From Sphingomonas sp. RIT328 (GTDB taxonomy: Bacteria > Pseudomonadota > Alphaproteobacteria > Sphingomonadales > Sphingomonadaceae), in assembly GCF_000632225.1 (NCBI RefSeq), contig NZ_JFYV01000014.1, positions 1 to 64,000 on the forward strand: DNA of 64,000 nt. Direction: 5' to 3'. The notes under the pieces are model-generated. The model made no database searches. It saw only the letters and a list, made by a program, of their open reading frames with translations, and was not told the origin of the DNA. The translations under genes and the position numbers were made by a program. Positions 53,938 to 62,931 of this stretch are shown piece after piece; the first letter of the stretch is position 1, and the number at the start of each line of letters is the position of its first letter.

Positions 53938-56900
53938 ATGACGCGACGCCATCGTTCTTATCTGCTCAACTCGACCCTGCTCGTCGGTGTCGCGCTCGTC
54001 GCGTCGCCGGCCCTGGCGCAGACGGCGCCCGCCACGCAGGAAACCCAGCAACAGACGGACGATCCCAATACGCCGCCGCCGGCCGCGGAAGGGCAGGACA
54101 TCGTCGTCACCGGTACGCTGATCCGCAACCCCAATCTCGTCTCGTCGAGCCCGGTCAACGTGGTCTCCGAGAACGAACTGACGCTGCGCAACGTCAACAA
54201 TGTCGAGCAGATCCTGCGCGAACTGCCCGGCTCGGTGCCGGGCATCGGCTCGGCCGTGAACAACGGCACCGGCGGTTTCTCGACGGTCAACCTGCGCAAC
54301 CTCGGCTCGCAGCGCAACCTCGTGCTGCTGGACGGCGACCGGATCGTGCCGGCTCAGTCGGGCGGCAGCGTCGATCTCAACAACATCCCGACCGCGCTGA
54401 TCCAGCGCCTCGACGTCCTGACCGGCGGCGCCTCGACCAGCTATGGCGCGGACGCGGTGTCCGGCGTCGTCAACTTCATCACCAAGAAGAACTTCTCGGG
54501 CATGGAGGCCTCGGCCAGCCAGCAGATCACCGAGAAGGGCGATGCCAATTACTTCCGCGCGGACCTGACCGTCGGCGCCAATTTCGACGACGGCCGCGGC
54601 AACGCCGTGCTGAGCCTCGGTTATCAGGAAGCCGATCCGCTGTATCAGGGCGCCCGCGACATCTCCGTCTACGGCATCGATTCGGGATCGGGCGTCGCTT
54701 CGGGCTCGTCGCGGACCAGCGTGCCGACGACGCTGACCTTCAATCGTGCACAGGCCGCGCTCGCCGGTGTGCCGACCTCGGGCAATCTGCAGGTCAATCC
54801 GGCCGGCACCGGGCTCGTCGCCTTCTACAACGGCTTCAATTTCAACCCGTACAACATCTTCCAGACGCCGTATAAGCGCTACAACTTCTTCGGCCAGGCC
54901 AATTACGAGATCAACGACAATCTCGAAGTCTATACGCGTGGCCTGTTCTCGAAGAATACGGTGCAGCAGATCATCGCCCCGTCGGGCGTGTTCGGTGAAA
55001 ACCTGACCATTCCGGGCAACAACCCCTACCTGCCGGCGGCGATCCGCGATCAGCTCTGCCTCGCCAACAGCATCGCGCTGGGCGCGACCTGCAACACCAA
55101 CACCGCGATCCCGCTCGGTGCGGTCTATCGCCGGTCGGTGGAGCTCGGGCCGCGCGTCTCGACCTACACGACGACGGTGTTCGACTATAAGGCGGGCCTG
55201 CGGCTGCGCTTCTCCGATCACGTCAAGCTCGACGTGTCGGGCGCCTATGGCGAGAGCGACCTCAACCAGTCGCAGACCGGCTACGTGCTGCGCAGCCGTG
55301 TCCAGCAAGCGCTCAACGCGACGAACACGACGACCTGCAACAACACGGCCAATGGCTGCGTCCCGGTCAACCTGTTCGGCGCCGCCGGTTCGATCAGCTC
55401 GGACCAGGCGAACTTCCTGAGCGGCCAGAGCAGCATCGCCGTCCACACCGCGCTGTCGCAGGCCAAGGCCGTGCTCAACGGCGATTTCGGCACCACCTCG
55501 CCGTTCGCCAACGAGCCGATCGCCTTCGCGGCGGGCGGCGAATATCGCAAGTACAGCTACAGCCGCGTGCCCGATGCCTATGCGCTCAGCCCGGGTGAGC
55601 TGGGCGGTGCGGGCGGTGCGGTGCTGCCCTTCTCGGGCAGCTATGACGTGCGCGAGGCGTTCGGCGAATTGATCGCGCCGCTCGTCGCCGACAAGCCGTT
55701 CTTCCACTCGCTGACGCTCGAAGCGGGCGTCCGCTATTCCGACTATAAGGTGCAGGCGACCAACAGTCCGAAGTTCTCGGCGACGACCTACAAGGTCGGT
55801 GGCAGCTTCGAGCCGGTCGAAGAGATCAAGTTCCGCGGCAACTACCAGCGCGCGGTGCGTGCGCCCAACATCGGCGAACTGTTCTCGCCGGTGGCGACCG
55901 GGCTTGACAACCTGTCGCCGGGCCTCGACCCCTGCGTCGGCGCGCTGCCGTTGACCAGCGCCAATCTGGCGCTGGCGTGCCGCAACCAGGGTGCGCCCGC
56001 ATCGAGCATTGGTTCGATCAGCGAGCCGATCTCGGGCCAGCCGAACGTCACCGGCGGCGGCAATCCCGACATTCGTCCGGAGATTGCCAAGACCTATACC
56101 GTCGGTGTCGTCATCCAGCCGCGCGGCGTGGTGCCGGGGCTGAGCGTCGCGGTCGATTATTTCAACATCAAGATCGAAAACGCGATCGCATTCGCGACCC
56201 CGGCGGACATCCTGTCGGCCTGCTTCGGGTCGAGCCCGGCATCGATCACCGCGGCGCAGGCAGCGTCCTCGGCCTGCACCAGCATCCGCCGCAATTCGGC
56301 GGACGGCAGCCTCAGCGGCTCGTCGGCGTCGGTCGCCGGCCTGCCGCAGCCGCTGACCAACCGCGGGCGTCTGCGCACCGACGGCATCGACCTCAACGCC
56401 AACTACAAGCGCACCCTGGGCGAGATCGGCCTCGACGTGGGCTTCCAGGGCACCTGGACCAACCACAATTACTTCCGTGCGTCGGAGACGTCGTACGATC
56501 GTGATTGCGTCGGTTATTTCAGCACCAGCTGCGCCTCGATCCAGCCGGCCTTCGCCTGGAACCAGCGCACCAGCCTGAGCTTCGGTCCGGGCACGCTGTC
56601 GCTGCTGTGGCGGCATATCGGTGCGGTGAAATATGAGGCCCTCGCCCCCGACGCCGCGCTGCGTCAGGTGACGACGCCGCTGTTCTCGGGCGTCGTGACC
56701 GGGCCGACCCCGCTCGCCGGCGGCACCTACAACTTCAACCGCATCGGCGCGTACAACTACCTCGACCTCAGCGCGCAGGTCGAAGTCAACGACCATCTCA
56801 CCTTCACGTTCGGCGTGCGCAACATGCTCAACAAGAAGGCGCCGCTGGTCGGCTCCACCGCGGGTTCGACGTCGTTCAACAGCGGCAACACCTATCCCTC

Positions 56901-56955
56901 GACCTATGACGTCCTGGGACGGCTGTTCAACGTGTCGGGCAAGCTGCGCTTCTAA
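53938..56955 (+). CDS. TonB-dependent receptor (peptidase island)
   Basis: The 1005-residue receptor has a signal peptide (LNSTLLVGVALVASPALAQ), a TonB-box-like QDIVVTGTLIRNP, a plug (about 55-190, with RNLGSQRNLVLLDGDRIVP and RLDVLTGGASTSYGADAVSGVVNFI) and a barrel ending in GKLRF. No STN domain is present. The AAGGGG site sits before the ATG at 53938. It lies in the midst of exported peptidases (M20, M28, DUF885, M1) and is followed by an aspartyl beta-hydroxylase gene, so a peptide-type ligand is a fair guess. An intrinsic terminator follows its stop. Confidence 0.92.
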   Translation: MTRRHRSYLLNSTLLVGVALVASPALAQTAPATQETQQQTDDPNTPPPAAEGQDIVVTGTLIRNPNLVSSSPVNVVSENELTLRNVNNVEQILRELPGSVPGIGSAVNNGTGGFSTVNLRNLGSQRNLVLLDGDRIVPAQSGGSVDLNNIPTALIQRLDVLTGGASTSYGADAVSGVVNFITKKNFSGMEASASQQITEKGDANYFRADLTVGANFDDGRGNAVLSLGYQEADPLYQGARDISVYGIDSGSGVASGSSRTSVPTTLTFNRAQAALAGVPTSGNLQVNPAGTGLVAFYNGFNFNPYNIFQTPYKRYNFFGQANYEINDNLEVYTRGLFSKNTVQQIIAPSGVFGENLTIPGNNPYLPAAIRDQLCLANSIALGATCNTNTAIPLGAVYRRSVELGPRVSTYTTTVFDYKAGLRLRFSDHVKLDVSGAYGESDLNQSQTGYVLRSRVQQALNATNTTTCNNTANGCVPVNLFGAAGSISSDQANFLSGQSSIAVHTALSQAKAVLNGDFGTTSPFANEPIAFAAGGEYRKYSYSRVPDAYALSPGELGGAGGAVLPFSGSYDVREAFGELIAPLVADKPFFHSLTLEAGVRYSDYKVQATNSPKFSATTYKVGGSFEPVEEIKFRGNYQRAVRAPNIGELFSPVATGLDNLSPGLDPCVGALPLTSANLALACRNQGAPASSIGSISEPISGQPNVTGGGNPDIRPEIAKTYTVGVVIQPRGVVPGLSVAVDYFNIKIENAIAFATPADILSACFGSSPASITAAQAASSACTSIRRNSADGSLSGSSASVAGLPQPLTNRGRLRTDGIDLNANYKRTLGEIGLDVGFQGTWTNHNYFRASETSYDRDCVGYFSTSCASIQPAFAWNQRTSLSFGPGTLSLLWRHIGAVKYEALAPDAALRQVTTPLFSGVVTGPTPLAGGTYNFNRIGAYNYLDLSAQVEVNDHLTFTFGVRNMLNKKAPLVGSTAGSTSFNSGNTYPSTYDVLGRLFNVSGKLRF

Positions 56956-56982
56956 GCGCTGGCGTCGCACCGATCGTTGCGG

Positions 56983-57014
56983 AGGGGCGGCTCACTGCGG
57001 GCCGCCCCTTTTTT
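56983..57014 (+). terminator. Intrinsic terminator of the TonB-receptor gene
   Basis: GGGGCGGC and GCCGCCCC pair across a 9-base loop, extended by one A:T pair, and are followed by six T. It starts 27 bases after the receptor stop and 42 bases before the hydroxylase start, so the latter probably depends on read-through or its own promoter. Confidence 0.85.
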
Positions 57015-57055
57015 CGTTGATCCCAAGCCCCTGCTGCGCGAGGCTTCTTTAGACA

Positions 57056-58309
57056 ATGACCGACTTATCATCGCGCGCCCGCACCCTGGTGGCCCAGTCG
57101 ATCGCCGCCCGCGAGCGCGGCGATGCCGCCGGCGAGCGACAGCTGCTCGATGCCGCCCTGGCGCTCTTGCCCCGGCATCCGCAGCTGTTGAATGCCCGCG
57201 GCATGCGATCGCTCGCCGACGGCGCGCTTGCCGAGGCGCTCGGCTTTTTCGCCGGCGCGGCGGCGGAGGATCCGCAAGCCGTCATCCTCTGGATCAATCA
57301 GGCGACGGTCCATCGCATGATCGGCGACGACGCGGCGGAGCGCGATATGCTCGAGCGGGCGCTGTCGATCGACCGGCTCAACTTCACGGCGCAGCTGCGC
57401 ATGGCGGAATTGCACCAGCGGTGTGGGCGCGAGATCGACGCCGCGCAAGCCTGGTCCGGCGTGGTGCAGATGGCCGCAGCGATGCCGGAACGCCCGCCCG
57501 CCATCGACACGGTGCTGGAACGCGGGCGCGCCTATCTCGCCGATCATACCGCCGCCCTCGGCCGCCGCATCGACGACGCGCTTGCCGGCAATCCGTCGCG
57601 GCGCATGGCCGCCTGCGTCGATCATATGCTGGGTCGGCGCGCCATCTACACCAACCAGTGCGCCGGCATCCATTTTCCGTTCCTGCCGGCGGACGAGTTC
57701 TTCGACCGCGCGCTGTTTCCCTGGTTCGCCGACCTCGAGGCGAAGGCGCCGGCGATCCGCGCGGAGGCGCTGGCGCTGGTCGCGGCGGGCGGCGATGCGA
57801 TCCGGCCCTATGTTCGGCAGGACAAGGGGACGCCGGCGAACAAATGGTCGCCGCTCGACGGCAATGCCGACTGGAGCGCCTGTTTCCTGTGGGAATATGG
57901 CGAACGGAACGAACCGGTCTGCGCGCTCTGCCCCGAAACGGCGGCCGCGCTCGCCGCCGTGCCGCAGAGCGACATTCCGGGCAAGGCGCCGACGGCGTTC
58001 TTCTCGATCCTGAGGCCCCATGCGCATATCCCCGCCCATACCGGAGTGACCAACACGCGAGCGATCGTCCACCTGCCGCTCGTCGTGCCCGAGCCGTGCC
58101 GCTTCCGCGTCGGCGGCGAGACCCGTGCGTGGCGCGAGGGCGAGGCCTTCGCCTTCGACGATACCATCGAGCATGAAGCGTGGAACGACAGCGACCAATC
58201 CCGTATCGTGCTGATCTTCGACGTCTGGAACCCCCATCTGACCGGGGCGGAACAGACGATGCTGCAGGAGGTCTTCCGGCTGACCGGGCAGGGCGGCACG
58301 GCGCCCTGA
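57056..58309 (+). CDS. TPR-containing aspartyl/asparaginyl beta-hydroxylase
   Basis: The 417-residue protein has an N-terminal tetratricopeptide-like region (about 15-130) and a C-terminal AspH beta-hydroxylase domain (about 230-395), which uses Fe(II) and 2-oxoglutarate to hydroxylate Asp or Asn. The metal and cosubstrate residues lie in HIPAHTGVTNTRAIVHLPLVV and DDTIEHEAWNDS. There is no signal peptide, so it is cytoplasmic. Such genes occur beside TonB receptors in sphingomonads and caulobacters, often with SapC or tryptophan-halogenase-like genes, which are absent here. The substrate of these bacterial enzymes is not known. Confidence 0.85.
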   Translation: MTDLSSRARTLVAQSIAARERGDAAGERQLLDAALALLPRHPQLLNARGMRSLADGALAEALGFFAGAAAEDPQAVILWINQATVHRMIGDDAAERDMLERALSIDRLNFTAQLRMAELHQRCGREIDAAQAWSGVVQMAAAMPERPPAIDTVLERGRAYLADHTAALGRRIDDALAGNPSRRMAACVDHMLGRRAIYTNQCAGIHFPFLPADEFFDRALFPWFADLEAKAPAIRAEALALVAAGGDAIRPYVRQDKGTPANKWSPLDGNADWSACFLWEYGERNEPVCALCPETAAALAAVPQSDIPGKAPTAFFSILRPHAHIPAHTGVTNTRAIVHLPLVVPEPCRFRVGGETRAWREGEAFAFDDTIEHEAWNDSDQSRIVLIFDVWNPHLTGAEQTMLQEVFRLTGQGGTAP

Positions 58310-58326
58310 CCGGTCAGCCGCCCGCA

Positions 58327-60969
58327 TCAGTATCGCGTCGTTCTGATCCGCACCGTCAGGGCGAGCTCGTCCCGCGCCGTCAGCACCTTGCGGCGGACGT
58401 CGACCGGCAGGTCGGGATGGTCGCCGAGAAACCGGTCGACGATCTGAAGCGCCGCGGCATCGCGCTGGCCGCCGATGAACGCATCGATCCACGCGGGCAG
58501 GAAGAAGATCCGGCGGTTCTGACGGATCCACTCCAGCCGGTCGAGCGCCGGGCGGAGGAAGGGGAGGGTGAGCGTCGCCTGTTCGATCGTGTTGAACGCG
58601 CCGAGGCTTTCGCTCGCCCAGGCTTCGTTGAGCGCCGCATCGTCGAAATAGCGGGTGAAATAGGATGATTTGACGGACCGGTCGGGGGTCGCGGCGCGCG
58701 CGACGAAGGCGTCCTTCACCGCCTCGCTCGACTGGTCGAGCCGTTGTTCGCTCGCGTAGAGCGCGGTCGCGTCGGGTGCGCCGATCGCGATCAGGCGGCG
58801 GACGATCGCCCAGCGCGTCGGCTGACGGATCGCGGCACCGACCAAGGTCGCCCGGCCGGCCAGCAGGTCGCGCAGCCGCGTCAGCGCGAGCGGCGTGCGC
58901 GCGGTCGCGATCAGGCGGTCGAGCGCATCCTTGCGCAGGCCGTAACCGAGGCGAGGATCGTCGATACGCGCGAGCAGTGCCTGTTCCCAGCGGCCTCTCA
59001 GCGGTGCAGCGCCGTCCTCCGGCAAATAGAGGTCGAGCGCGGTGGCGCCGCGCGACAGGATGGTGCGCGAGATCTGCTCGTCGCGTTCGCCGGGCAGATG
59101 ATCGAGCAGCATGGTGACGTAGCGGGCGGGCGCGAAACGGCCGTCGCGCAGAATGTCCCAGATCGCGCTCCACAGCATGGCGCGCAGCAGCGGGTCCGAC
59201 ACCGTCCCGACCTGCGCGACGATCCAGGCGACGGTGCGGTCATCGGGCAGGAACAGGCCATAGCCCTGATCGTCGTCGTTCGGCCAGACATAGTCCGGCA
59301 CGGGCAGTCCCGCTGCCGCCGCCACGGTGGCGGTCTGGCCGTCGAAGGTTGCGTCGAGCACCACGTCGGCGCGGTCGCGATAGCCGAGCCGCACGCGCAC
59401 CTTCATCGGCCACGCGCCGCCCCGGTCGTCCGGCAGCGACCGCGCCGGCCGCTGGACGAGGGCGAGCGAGGCGATGCTGCCGCCCACCAGCCGGAGCTGC
59501 GTGTCGATGCGCGGCAGCCCGGCACGCAGGACATAGTGCTGACCGAAGGCGGTCAGATCGACGCCCGAGGCTGCACCGACGGCGCCGAGCAGATCCTGCC
59601 AGGTCGCGTTGCCATAGGCATGGTCGGTCAGGAAGCGGTTGAGGCCGCGACGAAAGCCTGCCTCGCCGACGAGGAAGGCGAGCTGTTTGATGACCGCCGG
59701 CGCCTTGTTGTAGACGATCGGGCCGTAATTGCTCTTGGCGGCATCGAGATTGTCGAGTGGCTGCCACAGCGCCTGCGTGCCGCTGGTCGCATCGGCGCGA
59801 TAGGCGGGCGTCTTGGTCGAGAGCAGGAAGGTGGTCCAGGCGTTGCTCTCCGGCTGGAGCTCGGCCTGGATGCGCGCGGCCATATAGGTCGAAAAGCCCT
59901 CCTTCAGCCACAGATCGTCGAACCAGCGCATGGTGACGTCGTCGCCGAACCATTGGTGGCTGATCTCGTGGTAGATCGTCGCATCGCGCGCCAGCCGCTG
60001 CGGCAGCGTCGGCGGTTCGCGGAAGATGAAGCGATCCTCATTGTAGAAGACGGCGCCGACATGCTCCATGCCGCCGAAGGGGAAGGCGGGCGCGAGCAGC
60101 AGGTCGAGCTTGGCGAAGGGGAAGGGGATATCGAACCAGCGGCTGAGCCAGCCGACCGCGGCGCGGTTGGTCGCGATCTGCGCCTCGGCATCGACTTCCG
60201 CCCGGCGCGAGGCGCGGGCGTAGAGACTGATCGGGCGCTCGCCCGCGGGCGCCGACGTCCAGCGCATCCACGGGCCCGCGGCGAATGCGGCGAGATAGGT
60301 GGAGATCGGCTCGGTCTCGGCGAACCGCCAGCGGGTGCCGGCGGATGTCGTCTCCTGTCCCTCCAAGGCGCCGTTGGCGATCACCGTCCACCCGGCGGGC
60401 GCGGTCAGCGTCCAGCGAAACCGTGCCTTGAGGTCGGGCTGATCGAAACAGGGGAAGAGCAGATTGGCGTCGGACGGCACGAGCAAGGTGTAGAGATACG
60501 TCTGGCCGTCCTTGTCGTCCTGATAGCGGATGATCGCCGCGCCGGAGGCGGCGATCGGCGTCTCGAACTGGGCGGTGATGCGGTTGGCGCCCTTCGTCAG
60601 CAGGCGCGCCGGCAGGACCAGATGCCCGTCGGTGCGCGGCCCGATGTGCAGGGGATGGCCGTTGACCGTCAGATCGGCCAGCGTCGGGCCACGAAAGTCG
60701 AGGATCAGATCGTCGGCCGAAGCGACCCGATCGAAGCGGATGGCGACGGTGCCGACCGCGACCGCCGCTGCCGTCACGTCGAGCGACAGGTCGTAGTGTA
60801 ACCGGGTAAGCTGCGTCGCCCGCCGCCGCGCGAGATCGAGCGCGATGCCGCGCCCGAGGCCGGCCTCCGCCGACCTGCCGGCGGCACCGGCCTGCGCTAT
60901 CGTCCGGACCCCCAGCGGCGCGAGCATGGCGGAGCGCAGCAACGCGCGGCGGGTGTTGAGGAACTGCAG
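58327..60969 (-). CDS. M1-family zinc aminopeptidase, probably Tat-exported
   Basis: The protein has the M1 layout: N-terminal beta-domain, the exopeptidase motif FGGMEHVGA (GxMEN variant), zinc site HEISHQW with the third ligand Glu in LKEGFSTYMA, then a helical ERAP1-C-like C-terminal domain. It should remove N-terminal residues from peptides. The frame is open to 61119, but the first 50 codons look non-coding; a CTG at 60969 preceded by AGGGGG gives a good Tat-like leader (NTRRALLRSAMLAPLG) and an 880-residue product. A TTG or ATG further in would break the leader. The start therefore remains uncertain. The gene converges with the hydroxylase gene. Confidence 0.85.
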   Translation of the reverse strand: MQFLNTRRALLRSAMLAPLGVRTIAQAGAAGRSAEAGLGRGIALDLARRRATQLTRLHYDLSLDVTAAAVAVGTVAIRFDRVASADDLILDFRGPTLADLTVNGHPLHIGPRTDGHLVLPARLLTKGANRITAQFETPIAASGAAIIRYQDDKDGQTYLYTLLVPSDANLLFPCFDQPDLKARFRWTLTAPAGWTVIANGALEGQETTSAGTRWRFAETEPISTYLAAFAAGPWMRWTSAPAGERPISLYARASRRAEVDAEAQIATNRAAVGWLSRWFDIPFPFAKLDLLLAPAFPFGGMEHVGAVFYNEDRFIFREPPTLPQRLARDATIYHEISHQWFGDDVTMRWFDDLWLKEGFSTYMAARIQAELQPESNAWTTFLLSTKTPAYRADATSGTQALWQPLDNLDAAKSNYGPIVYNKAPAVIKQLAFLVGEAGFRRGLNRFLTDHAYGNATWQDLLGAVGAASGVDLTAFGQHYVLRAGLPRIDTQLRLVGGSIASLALVQRPARSLPDDRGGAWPMKVRVRLGYRDRADVVLDATFDGQTATVAAAAGLPVPDYVWPNDDDQGYGLFLPDDRTVAWIVAQVGTVSDPLLRAMLWSAIWDILRDGRFAPARYVTMLLDHLPGERDEQISRTILSRGATALDLYLPEDGAAPLRGRWEQALLARIDDPRLGYGLRKDALDRLIATARTPLALTRLRDLLAGRATLVGAAIRQPTRWAIVRRLIAIGAPDATALYASEQRLDQSSEAVKDAFVARAATPDRSVKSSYFTRYFDDAALNEAWASESLGAFNTIEQATLTLPFLRPALDRLEWIRQNRRIFFLPAWIDAFIGGQRDAAALQIVDRFLGDHPDLPVDVRRKVLTARDELALTVRIRTTRY

Positions 60970-61087
60970 GTCGGCCCCCTGTGGTGGTGGAGAGATATCC
61001 CTAACGCGACCGGGCGTCGCCTGTCGATGATCGGGGCATGGCCGTTCGCTCCCGTCGACGGCCGGCGACGAGGAGGGCAGGCGCGGT

Positions 61088-62794
61088 CTACCCGGCGACG
61101 GGCCGCCGTGTCGTCGCACCGGATTGCGCCGCCGGCGTCACCATCAGCAGCGTCACGCCCTGACGCGGCAGATCGAACGCCAGATCGGCCGTCCCGCTGC
61201 GCAGCGCCAGCCGGGTCGGCCTGGCGTCGGGCGTCGTCAGCTCCGCCGCCTTGAGCAGGGTCGCGCGCTGCGCGTCGGTCGGCGCGAGCGGCGATCCCAT
61301 CGCGCGCCATGCGGCGAAGCTGTTCGCGTGGCGGTCGTCGATCCGATATTGCGTCACCAGCGCGCCGCGCGACAGAGCCGGCGGCAGGCGGCGGAGATGC
61401 AGACGGACCGCCGCGTCCGGACCGGGCCGGTCGTCGTCGTGATAATGCCAGACGAGCACGGCGAGCGAGCTTTCGTCCCGGCTCGCCACACTGCCGACGT
61501 CCGCCGCACCGCGCACGCCATCGCGCATGACGGTATCGAGGTCGAGCTGATGGTCGGATGTGGCGGGCACGTATCGGCCGGTCATCTTGGCGAACAGCTT
61601 GAACATGTTCATCACCGGCAGATCGATGCCGTTCGAGGTCAGTTGCCGGAAGCCGGCGAACGGCGGCTGATCCTCGAACTCGAACGCCCAGGTCAGGATG
61701 CCGGCCAGCGACAGGCCCCGCCGCTGCGCCAGCGCGAGCAGGCGCGGAAACACGGCGGCGGTATAGCTCGAATACATGGTGCCGTTGCGATAGGCGTTGG
61801 CCGGCCCCTGACAGGCGGCGCAGCCTTCCGGATCCGACTCGCCGATGATGATCGGCTTGGACCGGAACGCCGGATTGGCGGCGATCGCGGCGAATTCGTG
61901 GTCTGCGGCCTTGAGATGGGTGTTGAGGCCCATGCGGACATGGCTGCCGGTCGCGTCGGTGACGACCTCGGGCTGTCCCTTGGCGTGGAAGGAGAGGAAG
62001 TCGGTCGGCGTGCCGGCGGCCTGCGCATGCGCCATGAACGCGCCCAGGAAATCGTCACCCGCGCCGGCGCTGTCCGGCCCGCCGACGCGCGCCTCCGGCA
62101 GCGCCCGGCGGACGCCGCGGACGGCGGCATCGTGCAGGCGGAAGAATTGCTCGCGGCTGCCGCTCCAATAATATTGCGGCAGGTTCGCCTCGTTCCACGT
62201 CTCGAAATACCAGCTGGCGACCTCGGCGCGGCCATAGCGGTCGATGCAGTGCCGCACCCATTGGTGGATCAGTTCCTCCCAGCGCGCATAGTCGCGCGGC
62301 GGATAGGCCCAGCCGGTGCGCAAGGTGCCGCTGCCCGGCCGCCAGTCATGCTGATAGGGGATCGGCTTGGTCGACATCGCCTCGGGCATGAAGCCGAGCT
62401 CGACATAGGGTTTGACGCCGCGCGCGCGGTAGGTGTCGAAGATCCGGTCGACGATCGTCCAGTCATAGACCGGGCGCCCGTCCGCATCCTCGCTGTAGAT
62501 GCCGGTCGACCCCCATTTGAGCGCGGGCGTGCCGTCGCCGGACGTCAGCAGATTGTGCGTGCGGAAATAGACGCGGCCGGGCGCCAGCGCGCCGAGCGTC
62601 GCCAGCGTCGTCCGCCCGTCCTTCATCGTCGCATAATTGGGCTCGTCCGCGCCGAAGAAGCGCCAGACGGGATCGACCGCCGCGCCGGGCCGGCCCGCGT
62701 CGACCTCGATCGTCACCGAAAAGGCGGGCGCGGGGGTGGGACCGGCACCGGCGGGTGCGGTGGCGAGGATCGCAGCGAGTATCAGCCGTTTCAT
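61088..62794 (-). CDS. Exported GH39-like glycosidase (beta-xylosidase family)
   Basis: The 568-residue protein has a signal peptide (LILAAILATAPAGAG) and a clan GH-A barrel. The acid/base Glu is in YFETWNEANLP (about residue 200) and the likely nucleophile Glu in PIIIGESDPEG (about 314), as in GH39 beta-xylosidases. A beta-sandwich C-terminal region (about 430-550) completes the GH39 layout. It should hydrolyse beta-linked xylosides or a related glycoside. AGGAG lies before the ATG. It follows the GH3 gene on the same strand by 138 bases, and the two probably act on the same glycan. Confidence 0.82.
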   Translation of the reverse strand: MKRLILAAILATAPAGAGPTPAPAFSVTIEVDAGRPGAAVDPVWRFFGADEPNYATMKDGRTTLATLGALAPGRVYFRTHNLLTSGDGTPALKWGSTGIYSEDADGRPVYDWTIVDRIFDTYRARGVKPYVELGFMPEAMSTKPIPYQHDWRPGSGTLRTGWAYPPRDYARWEELIHQWVRHCIDRYGRAEVASWYFETWNEANLPQYYWSGSREQFFRLHDAAVRGVRRALPEARVGGPDSAGAGDDFLGAFMAHAQAAGTPTDFLSFHAKGQPEVVTDATGSHVRMGLNTHLKAADHEFAAIAANPAFRSKPIIIGESDPEGCAACQGPANAYRNGTMYSSYTAAVFPRLLALAQRRGLSLAGILTWAFEFEDQPPFAGFRQLTSNGIDLPVMNMFKLFAKMTGRYVPATSDHQLDLDTVMRDGVRGAADVGSVASRDESSLAVLVWHYHDDDRPGPDAAVRLHLRRLPPALSRGALVTQYRIDDRHANSFAAWRAMGSPLAPTDAQRATLLKAAELTTPDARPTRLALRSGTADLAFDLPRQGVTLLMVTPAAQSGATTRRPVAG

Positions 62795-62931
62795 CGTGTC
62801 GTGCTCCTGCGGAACCCGATGATGCGGGCCAAGAGCATCATGGTCAACACGGCTGATCTATTTGCCGATTCCGAGCGGGACGGCCGCTGCCGCCCCGCCC
62901 GCCGCACCCCGCGCCCGCCAGGACAGCGCGA

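Noticed and set aside
53908..56970. 1020-codon open frame opposite the TonB receptor
   Set aside because: It is a shadow of the receptor gene, with low-complexity Arg/Asp/Val-rich translation and no domain.
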